Part shown: positions 26,605 to 34,860 of the stretch, piece after piece | How positions within the stretch are numbered: position 1 is the first letter of the stretch | Layout: every line of letters begins with the position of its first letter | DNA from: Ktedonobacter robiniae | Lineage (GTDB): Bacteria; Chloroflexota; Ktedonobacteria; Ktedonobacterales; Ktedonobacteraceae | Reading direction: 5' to 3' | NCBI RefSeq assembly: GCF_016587375.1 | Contig: NZ_BNJG01000002.1 | Location: forward strand, 372,001-436,000 | DNA length: 64,000 nt | Program-made: the position numbers and the translations under genes | The notes under the pieces: generated by a model | The model's input: only the letters and a program-made list of their open reading frames with translations | What the model was told of the DNA's origin: nothing | Database searches by the model: none

Positions 26605-29088
26605 TTGACCACGCTTGAGCATCTTCCCGCCGGGATACGCGCAGTCACCCAACTGGCACTCACTCCGCTGCCGCCGACCTGGGCACGCAAGTATCAACGC
26701 CTCTCCATCGAGCACCCACTCGAAGAAGAGCGAGAGCAACGTCGAGAGGCGCAAGCACGTCTGCGCAGCGGGGCACCGGGCTCCGAACAGATCGTGCTCC
26801 TGGGTATGGTAGTAGGGCTCCTGATCCTATGGAATTACGGTCAGGCGCATCATCTCTTCCCCTCATGGCTCCAGGAGGGCGTGCTCAGTCTCTTGCATGG
26901 CACCCTCCCGCATCTCTCCTCTTCTCAGCAAGCCATCCTTGGGGTCGGGCTGGTGGTGGGAATCATACTCATCGCGGGAACAATCAGAGGCATACGCGCT
27001 CTGGGAGAGCATCTGTTTGGAGGGGCACGTTATTACGATATGAAACGAGTGGCCGAGAAAATTGGCAAGAGTGCCTACCGGGCGCGTCTGCGTATCTATC
27101 TCATCGAAGAGGCTGACCACTTGCAATCGCCTGCACAGACGCAACAGACGCAACTGGCACACACCACCATCAGAGCGCAGCTTGCATCCTCCTGGCAAGC
27201 ATTTCAGCAGCGGCGAACACAGCAACGGCGTCATCAACAGATCCTTGCCACGCTCACTGCGGCGTATAGGCATACTCACACGTCAACCGCCTATTTCACC
27301 GCTCACAGGCTCTCTCAGCGTCATGTCCAGCGCCTGACCCGAGAAGGCACCTGGTGGCGAGGTCTCACACAGGGGACACTCTTTCTCACTGGAGAGGAAG
27401 TGGCGACCCTCTGGCATTTGCCGCCTGGAGACCACTTGAGTGAAGGGACCAATGTGGAACAACGGCAAGAGCGCTCCTTGCTCGCTCCCCATGTGCTCAC
27501 AACTGGAAACGGGTGGCAGCTTGGCACCTCGACACACGCGGGGCGAAGCGTACCGGTATGCTTTCCTCCCTCCGAACTCCTCAAGCACAAATTCGTGATT
27601 GGGCGTACTGGCAAAGGCAAAAGCACCCTCTTTCACCACCTGGCACTAGCACACCTCACCACCTGCCCACGACCACGCTCGGGCCTCTGTGTCATCGAAC
27701 CGCACGGAGACCTGATTGGCGATCTCCTGAGTTTGATCCCACCAGAGCGAGAAGAGGAGATTGTTCTGATTGACCTGCATCACCAGGGATATCCTCCAGG
27801 GATCAATCCCCTGGACGCCACACAGGTTTCCTCTTTGGAAGAAGCCGACCTCATTGTTAGTCACCTGCTCACCACCTTCAAGGGCATCTGGAGCACGGCC
27901 TGGGGACCGCGTGTGGAGAATGTCATGCGCTTTTCGCTGAAGACGCTCTTAGAGGCAAACCGGACACTCGTACATACGGACCCCCACCAGGGTCCGGCGC
28001 AGCAATACACCCTGCTTGATCTCACCGTCTTACTCAACAAGCAGAGTTTTCGCGCACGCGTGCTCGATCTGGTGGAGGATGTGCATGTACTTGACTGGTG
28101 GCACCAGTATTACGAACGTCTTGATGCCAGAATGCAGGATGAGATTACGACGCCCGTCCTGACCAAAATCTCGGCCTATGCCAGCGCACCGATTTCGAGG
28201 CGCCTCCTCGGGCAACCAACCTCGACGATTAACTTCGCGCAGATCGTGGAACACCAACAGATCCTGCTGGTCAACACGGCAAGTGGGCATGTCGGCCAGG
28301 ATGTCTCCTCGCTCATTGGGGCCTCGATCCTGGGGCTTTTTTCAGCGGCGCTCTCCCGACAACTCTCCCTCCTGCCGTCAGAGCGCAACGTCTTTTTGCT
28401 CCTGGTCGACGAGTTCAAAAACTATCCGGTCAATTACGGCTCCATCCTGAGTGAACTGCGGAAAGCTGGCACCTTCCTGGTCCTTGCCACTCAATCCCTG
28501 GCCCAACTCGATGTGATTGACCGGTCCTTGCGCCCAACAGTGTTTGCCAATAGCGACCATCTCTTTGTGTTTACGCTCGCCGGAGAAGATGCCTACTTGC
28601 TGCGGCATGAACTGGGGCATCTGCTCAGCCCCGAAGATGTGACCAACCTCCCCGACTATACCTGCTATGCTCGCTGGTCGCTCAACGGGCAACGGTTGCC
28701 GTTCTTCTCCCTTACCCTTGATCTCCCCCCGTCCGGCAATGGGGAGAAAGCAGAGCGCCTGCGTGAGCAATGCGCACTCCGTGACGGTCGACCGGTCGGA
28801 GAGGTTGATGCCCTGCTTGAGACACTCAACGCGCGTCACGGGACACATCATCCACGCAAGAAGGAGAGTATCCATGAACCGACACAGGCATCAGCAACAC
28901 AACCAGGGCCAGTCACGCGTGCCCAGGAAGCGGATGTGGCACCATCATCATCCTCGCCTGACACCACACTCCTCCCGGTGGCACAGGCGGGCACATCACC
29001 TCCGGGCGAAAAACGCGTCCGTATCCGCCGTCCGAAAGCGCAGGTGATGCACTCACCACCACCCGTTGATGAGAAGCTTCATTCGTAG
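26605..29088 (+). CDS. VirD4/TraG-like coupling ATPase
   Basis: The 827-aa frame has two early membrane segments (IVLLGMVVGLLILW and AILGVGLVVGIILIAGT). The motor follows: Walker A VIGRTGKGKSTLFHHL near residue 332, VIEPHGDLIGDLLSLIP, and Walker B FLLLVDEFKNYPV near residue 597. The conserved TFLVLATQSLAQLD and FANSDHLFVFTLAG of TraM-recognition-domain coupling proteins come next. It would bring DNA to the channel. The listed start is only the first start codon after the frameshift; the real protein probably begins at 26174. The tail is proline- and basic-rich. Confidence 0.88.
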   Translation: MTTLEHLPAGIRAVTQLALTPLPPTWARKYQRLSIEHPLEEEREQRREAQARLRSGAPGSEQIVLLGMVVGLLILWNYGQAHHLFPSWLQEGVLSLLHGTLPHLSSSQQAILGVGLVVGIILIAGTIRGIRALGEHLFGGARYYDMKRVAEKIGKSAYRARLRIYLIEEADHLQSPAQTQQTQLAHTTIRAQLASSWQAFQQRRTQQRRHQQILATLTAAYRHTHTSTAYFTAHRLSQRHVQRLTREGTWWRGLTQGTLFLTGEEVATLWHLPPGDHLSEGTNVEQRQERSLLAPHVLTTGNGWQLGTSTHAGRSVPVCFPPSELLKHKFVIGRTGKGKSTLFHHLALAHLTTCPRPRSGLCVIEPHGDLIGDLLSLIPPEREEEIVLIDLHHQGYPPGINPLDATQVSSLEEADLIVSHLLTTFKGIWSTAWGPRVENVMRFSLKTLLEANRTLVHTDPHQGPAQQYTLLDLTVLLNKQSFRARVLDLVEDVHVLDWWHQYYERLDARMQDEITTPVLTKISAYASAPISRRLLGQPTSTINFAQIVEHQQILLVNTASGHVGQDVSSLIGASILGLFSAALSRQLSLLPSERNVFLLLVDEFKNYPVNYGSILSELRKAGTFLVLATQSLAQLDVIDRSLRPTVFANSDHLFVFTLAGEDAYLLRHELGHLLSPEDVTNLPDYTCYARWSLNGQRLPFFSLTLDLPPSGNGEKAERLREQCALRDGRPVGEVDALLETLNARHGTHHPRKKESIHEPTQASATQPGPVTRAQEADVAPSSSSPDTTLLPVAQAGTSPPGEKRVRIRRPKAQVMHSPPPVDEKLHS

Positions 29089-29157
29089 ACAGGCTTCACG
29101 ACAAGGAAGACGAATACCGCTATCAGCGAGATCATCAGAGAAAGGACTTCATCAGAG

Positions 29158-29922
29158 ATGCATCTTTTTTCTTCCCTTCACACATCAGTAGCGATTCAGG
29201 AACACAACGAGGCACACATTCTCGAACAGTATGCCGAACGCCAGGCGCTTTCAGCGGTACGCGGCGCGAACTTTACCCAGTGCCTGGCTCTGCATCAGCT
29301 TCCAGCAGACCTTGAACTGGTCGATCCACGTGGAAGATCGTTTCTCTTGCATGGGAAAGACCTCTGTAACGAGCGCACCTGGAGCAAGTTCCTCGCCTCG
29401 CTTCCACACCCCGCGAACCTGCTCTCCCTGACGCAAAACGCGGAACCACTTGCCAGGCTCTACCGGACCTGGCTCATCACAAAATACACGCAGCGCTACC
29501 GCTGGCTCAGCACGCCTGCACACATCCAGTGGTTCGAACAGGTCACGGCCCTGGTCACCATTCGCAAGGTGATGGAAGCCAAGCATCATGCCTGGACCTA
29601 TGAGCAAAACGAGCACGCCTTTGCCGACGCTTGGTGCGCCACGGAGATGAGCAACCTCATGGCACTGAGTGCTATGACCGCGGAAATCGCCAAAGCCATT
29701 CACCATATCGTGAAGCAACCCGAGCAGGCCAAAGAGATGATCGAACAGTTGTTTGACGCGCAAGCCACCCGTCTGCGAGAGAATCCGTTTCAGATGCAAC
29801 AGCCACTGCCTCCACTTCCCCCGCTGCCCGAAGGGGTTGCGCTCCCGCAAGCACTCCTCCCCCATATCACTCATCACATAGACGAGGCAGAGGCATCGTC
29901 CTCGGTCTCAGGAAAGGAGTGA
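29158..29922 (+). CDS. conserved-looking hypothetical protein of the conjugation operon
   Basis: The 254-aa soluble protein starts at ATG 29158. It is helical, with DPRGRSFLLHGKDLCNERTW near residues 60-80, repeated aromatic helices (LARLYRTWLITKYTQRYRWL), and a proline-rich C-terminus (QPLPPLPPLPEG). I know no family. Position between VirD4 and a DUF3102 gene makes an accessory role in transfer likely. Confidence 0.65.
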   Translation: MHLFSSLHTSVAIQEHNEAHILEQYAERQALSAVRGANFTQCLALHQLPADLELVDPRGRSFLLHGKDLCNERTWSKFLASLPHPANLLSLTQNAEPLARLYRTWLITKYTQRYRWLSTPAHIQWFEQVTALVTIRKVMEAKHHAWTYEQNEHAFADAWCATEMSNLMALSAMTAEIAKAIHHIVKQPEQAKEMIEQLFDAQATRLRENPFQMQQPLPPLPPLPEGVALPQALLPHITHHIDEAEASSSVSGKE

Positions 29923-29925
29923 GTC

Positions 29926-30888
29926 GTGGACGCCATGCAGACACCTCGAGGACAAGATATACAAGCACCGGGTCAGCAGTTCGAGTTCGACTATTCCCTT
30001 CTCGATGAGGAGACGCGTCACTTTGTGTATCAGAAAACGGTTGAGACTCAGGGGTACCTGAAACGAACGGCTGAAGATGTGGTTCGCATTGGACTCAATC
30101 TCCGTGCCGTCAAAGATCACCTCCCGCATGGGCACTTTATGGCCTGGGCGAAAAGCGAACTGGGGCTGAGCCGACAAAGCTGTCAGAACTTTATGCGCGT
30201 GGCAGAGCGCTTTGGGGAACGTATCCACCGGTTCGGCGCGATCCCCATCAGCGCCCTGTATGAGTTGCTCGATGCCCCCGAAGACGTGCTCAAGCAGATT
30301 GAAGAGCAGCAGATCCCGCTCACGCGCCCCGCCGTGCGCGCAGCCAAGGAACAGGCCCATCAGGGAACAGTCGAAGAGTATCACCTCACGGCGTCATCAG
30401 AGCAGATGCCAGGCGACGCGACATTGCTCCAGCTTCGCCAGAGGATCACGCTCCTGGAACAGGAGCGGCTGCAGCTGAGCCAGGAAGTTGCATACCACAA
30501 GCAAAAGGAACGCGAGGGGCCCGTTCTGCCATCGCACGCCCAGCAACACATACAGGCGTTAGAGCACCAGGTGAGAGAGCTGAGCGCACAACGCGAGACA
30601 CTCTCACAGCATCTTGCCAGCGCGACCGCTCAGGCAAGAGAACAGGTACTTGAGCGCAATACCTTGAGCCATGAGCAGCAGACTCGCACGCGTTGGCGAG
30701 AGCTCACGATGGAATTTCTGCGAGGCGGGGGGATGTTACTCTCACACATACCCTCAGCCCTGATGCTTGAGACCTTTGAGGCAGAAGATTGGACCAGATT
30801 GGAACAGGTCGAGCAAGTCTTAGCACAATTAGCACAGGCCATGAGCCAGATCCGTCATTACACGTCTCATACAGTTGAGTCTGGCTAA
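29926..30888 (+). CDS. DUF3102-like protein with long coiled coil
   Basis: Starts at GTG 29926, four bases after the previous stop. Residues 30-120 match the DUF3102 pattern: LKRTAEDVVRIGLNLRAVKD, HFMAWAKSELGLSRQSCQNF and FGAIPISALYELLDAPEDV. A coiled coil follows from residue 165 to 255 (ALEHQVRELSAQRETLSQHL). DUF3102 proteins occur on plasmids and ICEs and resemble DNA-binding maintenance factors. The stop codon is part of the CTAA target duplication of the IS701 unit, and the coding sequence is undamaged. Confidence 0.75.
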   Translation: MDAMQTPRGQDIQAPGQQFEFDYSLLDEETRHFVYQKTVETQGYLKRTAEDVVRIGLNLRAVKDHLPHGHFMAWAKSELGLSRQSCQNFMRVAERFGERIHRFGAIPISALYELLDAPEDVLKQIEEQQIPLTRPAVRAAKEQAHQGTVEEYHLTASSEQMPGDATLLQLRQRITLLEQERLQLSQEVAYHKQKEREGPVLPSHAQQHIQALEHQVRELSAQRETLSQHLASATAQAREQVLERNTLSHEQQTRTRWRELTMEFLRGGGMLLSHIPSALMLETFEAEDWTRLEQVEQVLAQLAQAMSQIRHYTSHTVESG

Positions 30889-30995
30889 TCCTACAGTTGT
30901 AGATATTGTTGAGAGCTGAAATCTCTCCTCTTGTTGGCGGCTTTTTGGCAAAGATGCAAACAGAGGCGAACGTTTTTCATCAGCAAATACGAGCG

Positions 30996-31598
30996 CTACG
31001 CTTCTGATCTCAAGCGTAGGATCAGCTTGACAATTTCTCTGGCGAACGCATCATCCAATGGCGCAGGATATAAGAGAAAGCGGTACCATTTGGCTCCATA
31101 AATCAAGTCCGCCAGGACCTCGAGGTTGGTATCAGGGGCCAGTTCACCTCGTTGTACGCCGCGTTGCAAGAGCGCAACCAGCTCTTGCTTGCGTGGCACA
31201 ATGAACGTCCGCTGAAATTCCCGCGCAAATTCCGGGTCCAACTGCGCTTCAGCAGCGAGCCCGCTCAACACCGTTCCTGATTTCCCCCGCAAGCCTGAAA
31301 AAGAAAGCTCAAAGTAGGCGAGTAAGTCCCCCTCCAGAGAACCTGTGTCGGAAAAAAGCACCTGCACCTCGGTATGCGAGGTCAGGGCTTCAAGCGCTAC
31401 TGCTGCTTTGGAAGGCCACCAGCGATAAATGGTCTTTTTTCCCACACCAGCTCTCTCCGCAATCGCTTCAATGGTCATCGCCCGATAGCCCACCTGCTCC
31501 AGCACCTCCCTAGCCGCTTGCAAAATCGCCCGATGCGCCTGATCACTGCGCCGACGACCAGGCGTGAAGGACTCCAGTTTCTTCGCCTGCTGAGTCAT
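30996..31598 (-). CDS. TetR/AcrR family repressor
   Basis: ATG 31598 follows AAAGGAACACCAAG; the longer opening to 31673 is less likely. The 200-aa protein begins with the TetR helix-turn-helix AILQAAREVLEQVGYRAMTI, AIAERAGVGKKTIYRWWPSK. The rest is a helical ligand domain ending near DDAFAREIVKLILRLRSEA. It is divergent from the dehydrogenase gene and should repress it and itself in response to a small molecule. It is a passenger of the IS701 unit. Confidence 0.92.
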   Translation of the reverse strand: MTQQAKKLESFTPGRRRSDQAHRAILQAAREVLEQVGYRAMTIEAIAERAGVGKKTIYRWWPSKAAVALEALTSHTEVQVLFSDTGSLEGDLLAYFELSFSGLRGKSGTVLSGLAAEAQLDPEFAREFQRTFIVPRKQELVALLQRGVQRGELAPDTNLEVLADLIYGAKWYRFLLYPAPLDDAFAREIVKLILRLRSEA

Positions 31599-31644
31599 CT
31601 TGGTGTTCCTTTCCACTTCTGGAATGTCTCTCGACAGATACGCC

Positions 31645-31695
31645 ACGTTTCGTATATATTTATAACCAGTCAATGAGTGACACGCTACGTTTCGT
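31645..31695. promoter_or_regulatory. candidate TetR operators
   Basis: ACGTTTCGT occurs at 31645-31653 and again at 31687-31695 in the divergent region. Each is itself a near-palindrome (ACG, three bases, CGT). The 42-bp spacing is four helical turns. AT-rich TATATATTTATAA lies between them. Confidence 0.5.
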
Positions 31696-31763
31696 TTATT
31701 ATAGCAGAAGCTGGATGGAGAGACAAGCTGTTCTCTTCTTTCAGCGAAAGGAAAATGATTTCT

Positions 31764-32642
31764 ATGGCGACAACGACTCAGGCACGGAGTGGAGCCGTTT
31801 TGATTACGGGAGCAGCGGGTGGTATTGGTGCGGCAACTGCACGCCGGCTCGATGCATCAGGATTTCAGGTCTTTGCAGGTGTACGAAGATCCTCTGATGG
31901 GGAGAAGCTCCAACGTGATATCTCTGCCCGGATTACTCCTGTTTTGCTCGACATCACTGATTCCGTTTCCGTTGCTCAAGCAGCGGAAACCGTTACCAGG
32001 GTAATTGGGAATGCAGGACTGGTTGGGTTGGTGAATAATGCCGGTATGATCGTTGAGGGTCCGGTTGAATTGGTTCCTATCGAGGAGGTACGCAAACAAT
32101 TCGAGGTGAATGTCATCGGACATATTGCGGTCACACAAGCTTTTCTGCCTCTGCTACGGAAAGCGCGGGGACGTATCATTAATATTGGAGCGCCGACTGG
32201 ATTGGTGTCAATTCCCTATCTGGGGGTGCTCTCAGCCTCGAAAGCCGCGCTAGAATCGGTAACCGATGCGCTGCGGAGCGAGCTTCGCCCTTGGGGGATA
32301 TCTGTCTCTATCGTTGAACCGGCGGCTATGCAGACAGAGATCTTTCAAAAGTCGAAAGCCTCGGCCCAACAGGCCAGGGAGCAGTTGCCTGGCGAACTTG
32401 TGCAACTGTATGCGCCAGCACTTGCCGCAGTAGCTAAAGCTTCAGCCAGCCAGCCACTGGAGAACCCTGATGTCGTAGTAGCTGCCATTGTTCAGGCGCT
32501 GACCTCCCGCAGTCCCAAAACGCGCTATTTCGCTGGGCGAGGGCTCAGAATGATTGCTGTCCTACGCTTGTTGCCTGACCGTACACGTGATGGACTGCTG
32601 CTAAGAGCATTAGGCCTTGCAAACGCCCAACCCGTCTCATAG
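31764..32642 (+). CDS. short-chain dehydrogenase/reductase
   Basis: Start ATG 31764 lies ten bases after AAAGGAAAA; ATG 31755 is also possible. The 292-aa protein is a classical SDR: cofactor motif TGAAGGIGAATARRL near residue 20, NNAG in LVNNAGMIVEGP, the catalytic serine region INIGAPTGLVSIPY (Thr/Ser position altered to GAPTG) and YLGVLSASKAAL, where the usual YxxxK reads LGVLSASK. The catalytic tyrosine is thus displaced or lost, so activity is uncertain. It is driven from the TetR-divergent promoter. Confidence 0.85.
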   Translation: MATTTQARSGAVLITGAAGGIGAATARRLDASGFQVFAGVRRSSDGEKLQRDISARITPVLLDITDSVSVAQAAETVTRVIGNAGLVGLVNNAGMIVEGPVELVPIEEVRKQFEVNVIGHIAVTQAFLPLLRKARGRIINIGAPTGLVSIPYLGVLSASKAALESVTDALRSELRPWGISVSIVEPAAMQTEIFQKSKASAQQAREQLPGELVQLYAPALAAVAKASASQPLENPDVVVAAIVQALTSRSPKTRYFAGRGLRMIAVLRLLPDRTRDGLLLRALGLANAQPVS

Positions 32643-32706
32643 ATGAGCGCGACGCAGAGCGGAGCATCCTCGTAAACAGAAAACATCATGCTTGAAAAGA
32701 GAACGA

Positions 32707-33564
32707 ATGATGAAACCTCTTGCGCAACAAACAATCCTGATCACCGGATCAACCGATGGACTTGGAAAACAGACCGCGCTTGCATTGGCCAGACAAGGCG
32801 CAACCGTGCTGCTTCATGGGCGTAATCAACAGCGATTGGAGAAGACGCTGCGAGAAATTCAAGACGCAACAGGAAATAGGAACCTGGAGACCTATCTGGC
32901 AGACCTGGCCGATCTTTCAGAGGTACGCAGTCTGGCCGAGCGTGTGCAAACCCAACATCCTCAGCTTGATATGCTCATTAACAACGCCGGTGTGGGGAGC
33001 GGAAAGCTCCTGGGAGGCAAACGCGAACTCAGTCGAGATGGGTATGAGCTTCGTTTTGCAGTGAACTATCTCGCGCCTTTCTTACTCACACATCTACTGT
33101 TACCCAGTCTGCGCATAAGCCCGCCGGCCCGCATTATTCACGTGGGATCAGTCGGGCAGCTTCCGATTGATTTTGACAATATCATGTTTGAACGCCGCTA
33201 TAATGGCTATGATGCTTATCGCTGCAGTAAGCTCGCGCTGGCGATGTTTACCATTGATCTGGCTGACCTGTTGAAAGGAGAACATGTTACCGTCAACTGT
33301 GTGCATCCAGCCTCGCTGATGAACACCAAAATGGTTCGCGAGACGATCCTTTTTACCCAGACCACGGTCGAAGAAGGTGTTCGTTCCGTGATGTACCTGG
33401 CAACATCGCCGACGCTAGACAATGTGACAGGCCAATACTTTGATCAGCAGCAGCAGGCACGCGCGCATCCTCAAGCGTATGATCCTCTCGCACGAAGCCT
33501 TCTCCGACAGATCAGTGAACAACTGACCGGGTTGTCCGATGAGAAAGCCTCGCAAACAGGTTAA
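32707..33564 (+). CDS. short-chain dehydrogenase, retinol-dehydrogenase-like
   Basis: ATG 32707 (or 32710) gives about 285 aa. ILITGSTDGLGKQTALAL is the NADP-binding motif, followed by LADLADLSEVRSLAERV, MLINNAGVGSGK, IIHVGSVGQLPIDF with the catalytic serine, and YDAYRCSKLALAMF with an intact YxxxK. NCVHPASLMNTKMV completes the fold. Same direction as and 64 bp after the first SDR, so a two-gene operon under TetR control. Redox substrate unknown. Confidence 0.9.
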   Translation: MMKPLAQQTILITGSTDGLGKQTALALARQGATVLLHGRNQQRLEKTLREIQDATGNRNLETYLADLADLSEVRSLAERVQTQHPQLDMLINNAGVGSGKLLGGKRELSRDGYELRFAVNYLAPFLLTHLLLPSLRISPPARIIHVGSVGQLPIDFDNIMFERRYNGYDAYRCSKLALAMFTIDLADLLKGEHVTVNCVHPASLMNTKMVRETILFTQTTVEEGVRSVMYLATSPTLDNVTGQYFDQQQQARAHPQAYDPLARSLLRQISEQLTGLSDEKASQTG

Positions 33565-33632
33565 GTCTCTTCCCCAACATCAGAAGTGGAGGTGTGCGGG
33601 CAAATACGAGCTGGGTAATCCATTCACCCCTC

Positions 33633-33655
33633 GGGAGAGACAAATCTTCTCTCCC
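33633..33655 (+). terminator. weak stem-loop after the dehydrogenase operon
   Basis: GGGAGAGA (33633-33640) and TCTCTCCC (33648-33655) form an 8-bp stem with a 7-nt loop, 69 bp after the stop at 33564. There is no strong T run, so termination may be partial. Confidence 0.4.
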
Positions 33656-33714
33656 TAGTTTGCGTCTTTGTTCGTGCGCCTCATCTGCCGTCTGGCAACA
33701 AAGGAGGACCATCT

Positions 33715-34615
33715 ATGTCCCTATTTGCTTCTACGGCTTACCCCCCTTCAAGGGCGGAAGAGGTGTGGACAACGACCTTCAATGAACTGGGCCAACGGAT
33801 CAGACAGCATTTCGTACGACCAGAACCTCACCAACGAGCACTTGCCTACATGCAGGCATTGATGAGTCCTGTGGGACGAAAAAACGGATGGCAAGCAGCG
33901 GAAGAGGTAGGAGAGACCACTCCGTATGCCATGCAACATTTGTTGGATCGGGCCAAGTGGGATTGCGATGGGCTGCGAGATGCGTTGCGTATGTACGTCT
34001 GGGAAACGCTTGCGGAGTCCCATGCGGTGTTGGTGATTGATGAAACAGGCTTTCTCAAAAAGGGACGCAAATCGGTAGGAGTGCAACGGCAGTACAGCGG
34101 CACGGCTGGACGTATCGAAAACTGTCAGGTAGGCGTGTTTCTTTCCTATGCGAGTTCGCGTGGACACACGTTGCTCGACCGAGAATTGTATCTGCCCAAA
34201 AGCTGGACTGGTGATCAGGAGCGTTGTCGAGAAGCTCATGTGCCTGCTTCGGTGACCTTTGCGACGAAACCAGAATTGGCCGCGCAAATGCTCTGGCGCA
34301 CTTTAGATGCTGGCTCTGGCTTTTTTAGCAGCCTTACGAGCCAACGGGGAAGAAGACGTACTAAAAAAGTCTGAGCAGACACCGGAGCCGGATGCCCTTG
34401 ACTCAACCCAAGCCAACATGTTTTCCGATCTTCCGGTGATGGTTCCCCTTAGCGTTGCAGAAATTCGGCGGCTGTTATCTCGTCTCATCGGCAAACCGCC
34501 TCTTTCTTTTGCCTACCACCTGGCTTGGTCATTTTGGAGACGCGCCCATCAGGCTCTTGCTCGGCTTTGTCACTACAAGCGCCGAAGTGACATCTCCAAT
34601 CATCTACAACTGTAG
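33715..34615 (+). pseudogene. IS701-family transposase, internally deleted
   Basis: After AAAGGAGGACCATCT the frame from 33715 encodes the N-terminal half of an IS701 transposase (RKNGWQAAEEVGETTPYAMQ, VLVIDETGFLKKGRKSVGVQ, YASSRGHTLLDRELYLPKSW, VTFATKPELAAQMLWRTLDA). Near 34305 it jumps to another frame that encodes the family's C-terminus (LALAFLAALRANGEE, LSVAEIRRLLSRLIG, WRRAHQALARLCHYKRR). Roughly 90-100 central residues with a catalytic acid are missing by comparison with the family. The unit cannot move by itself any more. Stop 34615 lies inside the right inverted repeat. Confidence 0.85.
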
Positions 34616-34626
34616 GACTAACAAGA

Positions 34627-34745
34627 GCTCTTTGCTCGTCAGGCACAGGACTTCTAACGTACTTCGATTGCGGCATTTTTTATTCGTCAAGCGAGCAAAG
34701 AGCGAAAACAGAAAACCCGGTCAGCTCATTGCAGACCGGGTTTTC
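34627..34745. terminator. stem plus strong terminator, probably of the conjugation operon
   Basis: GCTCTTTGCTCG (34627-34638) pairs with CGAGCAAAGAGC (34692-34703), and then GAAAACCCGGTC (34711-34722) pairs perfectly with GACCGGGTTTTC (34734-34745) over an 11-nt loop, followed by TTT. The second stem has T-rich tails on both strands. If the IS701 unit is removed, this structure starts six bases after the stop of the DUF3102 gene, so it was the end of the transfer operon. Confidence 0.65.
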
Positions 34746-34830
34746 TTTGGTGGACGCTACTTTCTTTACCCTCGTTGCGACCAGGCTAGCACTGGCAACG
34801 TCCTCCGCCACGATGGACCTTTATTATAGA

Positions 34831-34860
34831 GTCAGATACCCTACGGCTAAAGCCGAGGGC
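34831..34860 (-). other. IS605-type right end with hairpin (omega-RNA 3' scaffold)
   Basis: Minus-strand CCCTCGGCTTTAGCCGTAGGG (34859-34839) forms a short imperfect hairpin followed by TATCTGAC, just after the tnpB stop. This is the position and form of the right end recognised by TnpA and of the 3' end of the TnpB guide RNA; bases below 34831 would be the guide. Confidence 0.5.

Larger units (their letters stand above)
30889..34617 (+). mobile_element. IS701-family unit carrying TetR and two dehydrogenase genes
   Basis: TCCTACAGTTGTAGAT at 30889-30904 is repeated exactly in inverted form at 34602-34617, the latter touching the stop codon of the IS701 transposase. The four bases outside both ends are CTAA (30885-30888 and 34618-34621), a 4-bp duplication of the YTAR kind known for IS701. 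The 3.73-kb unit therefore moved as one piece into the end of the DUF3102 gene, taking three passenger genes. Confidence 0.85.
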
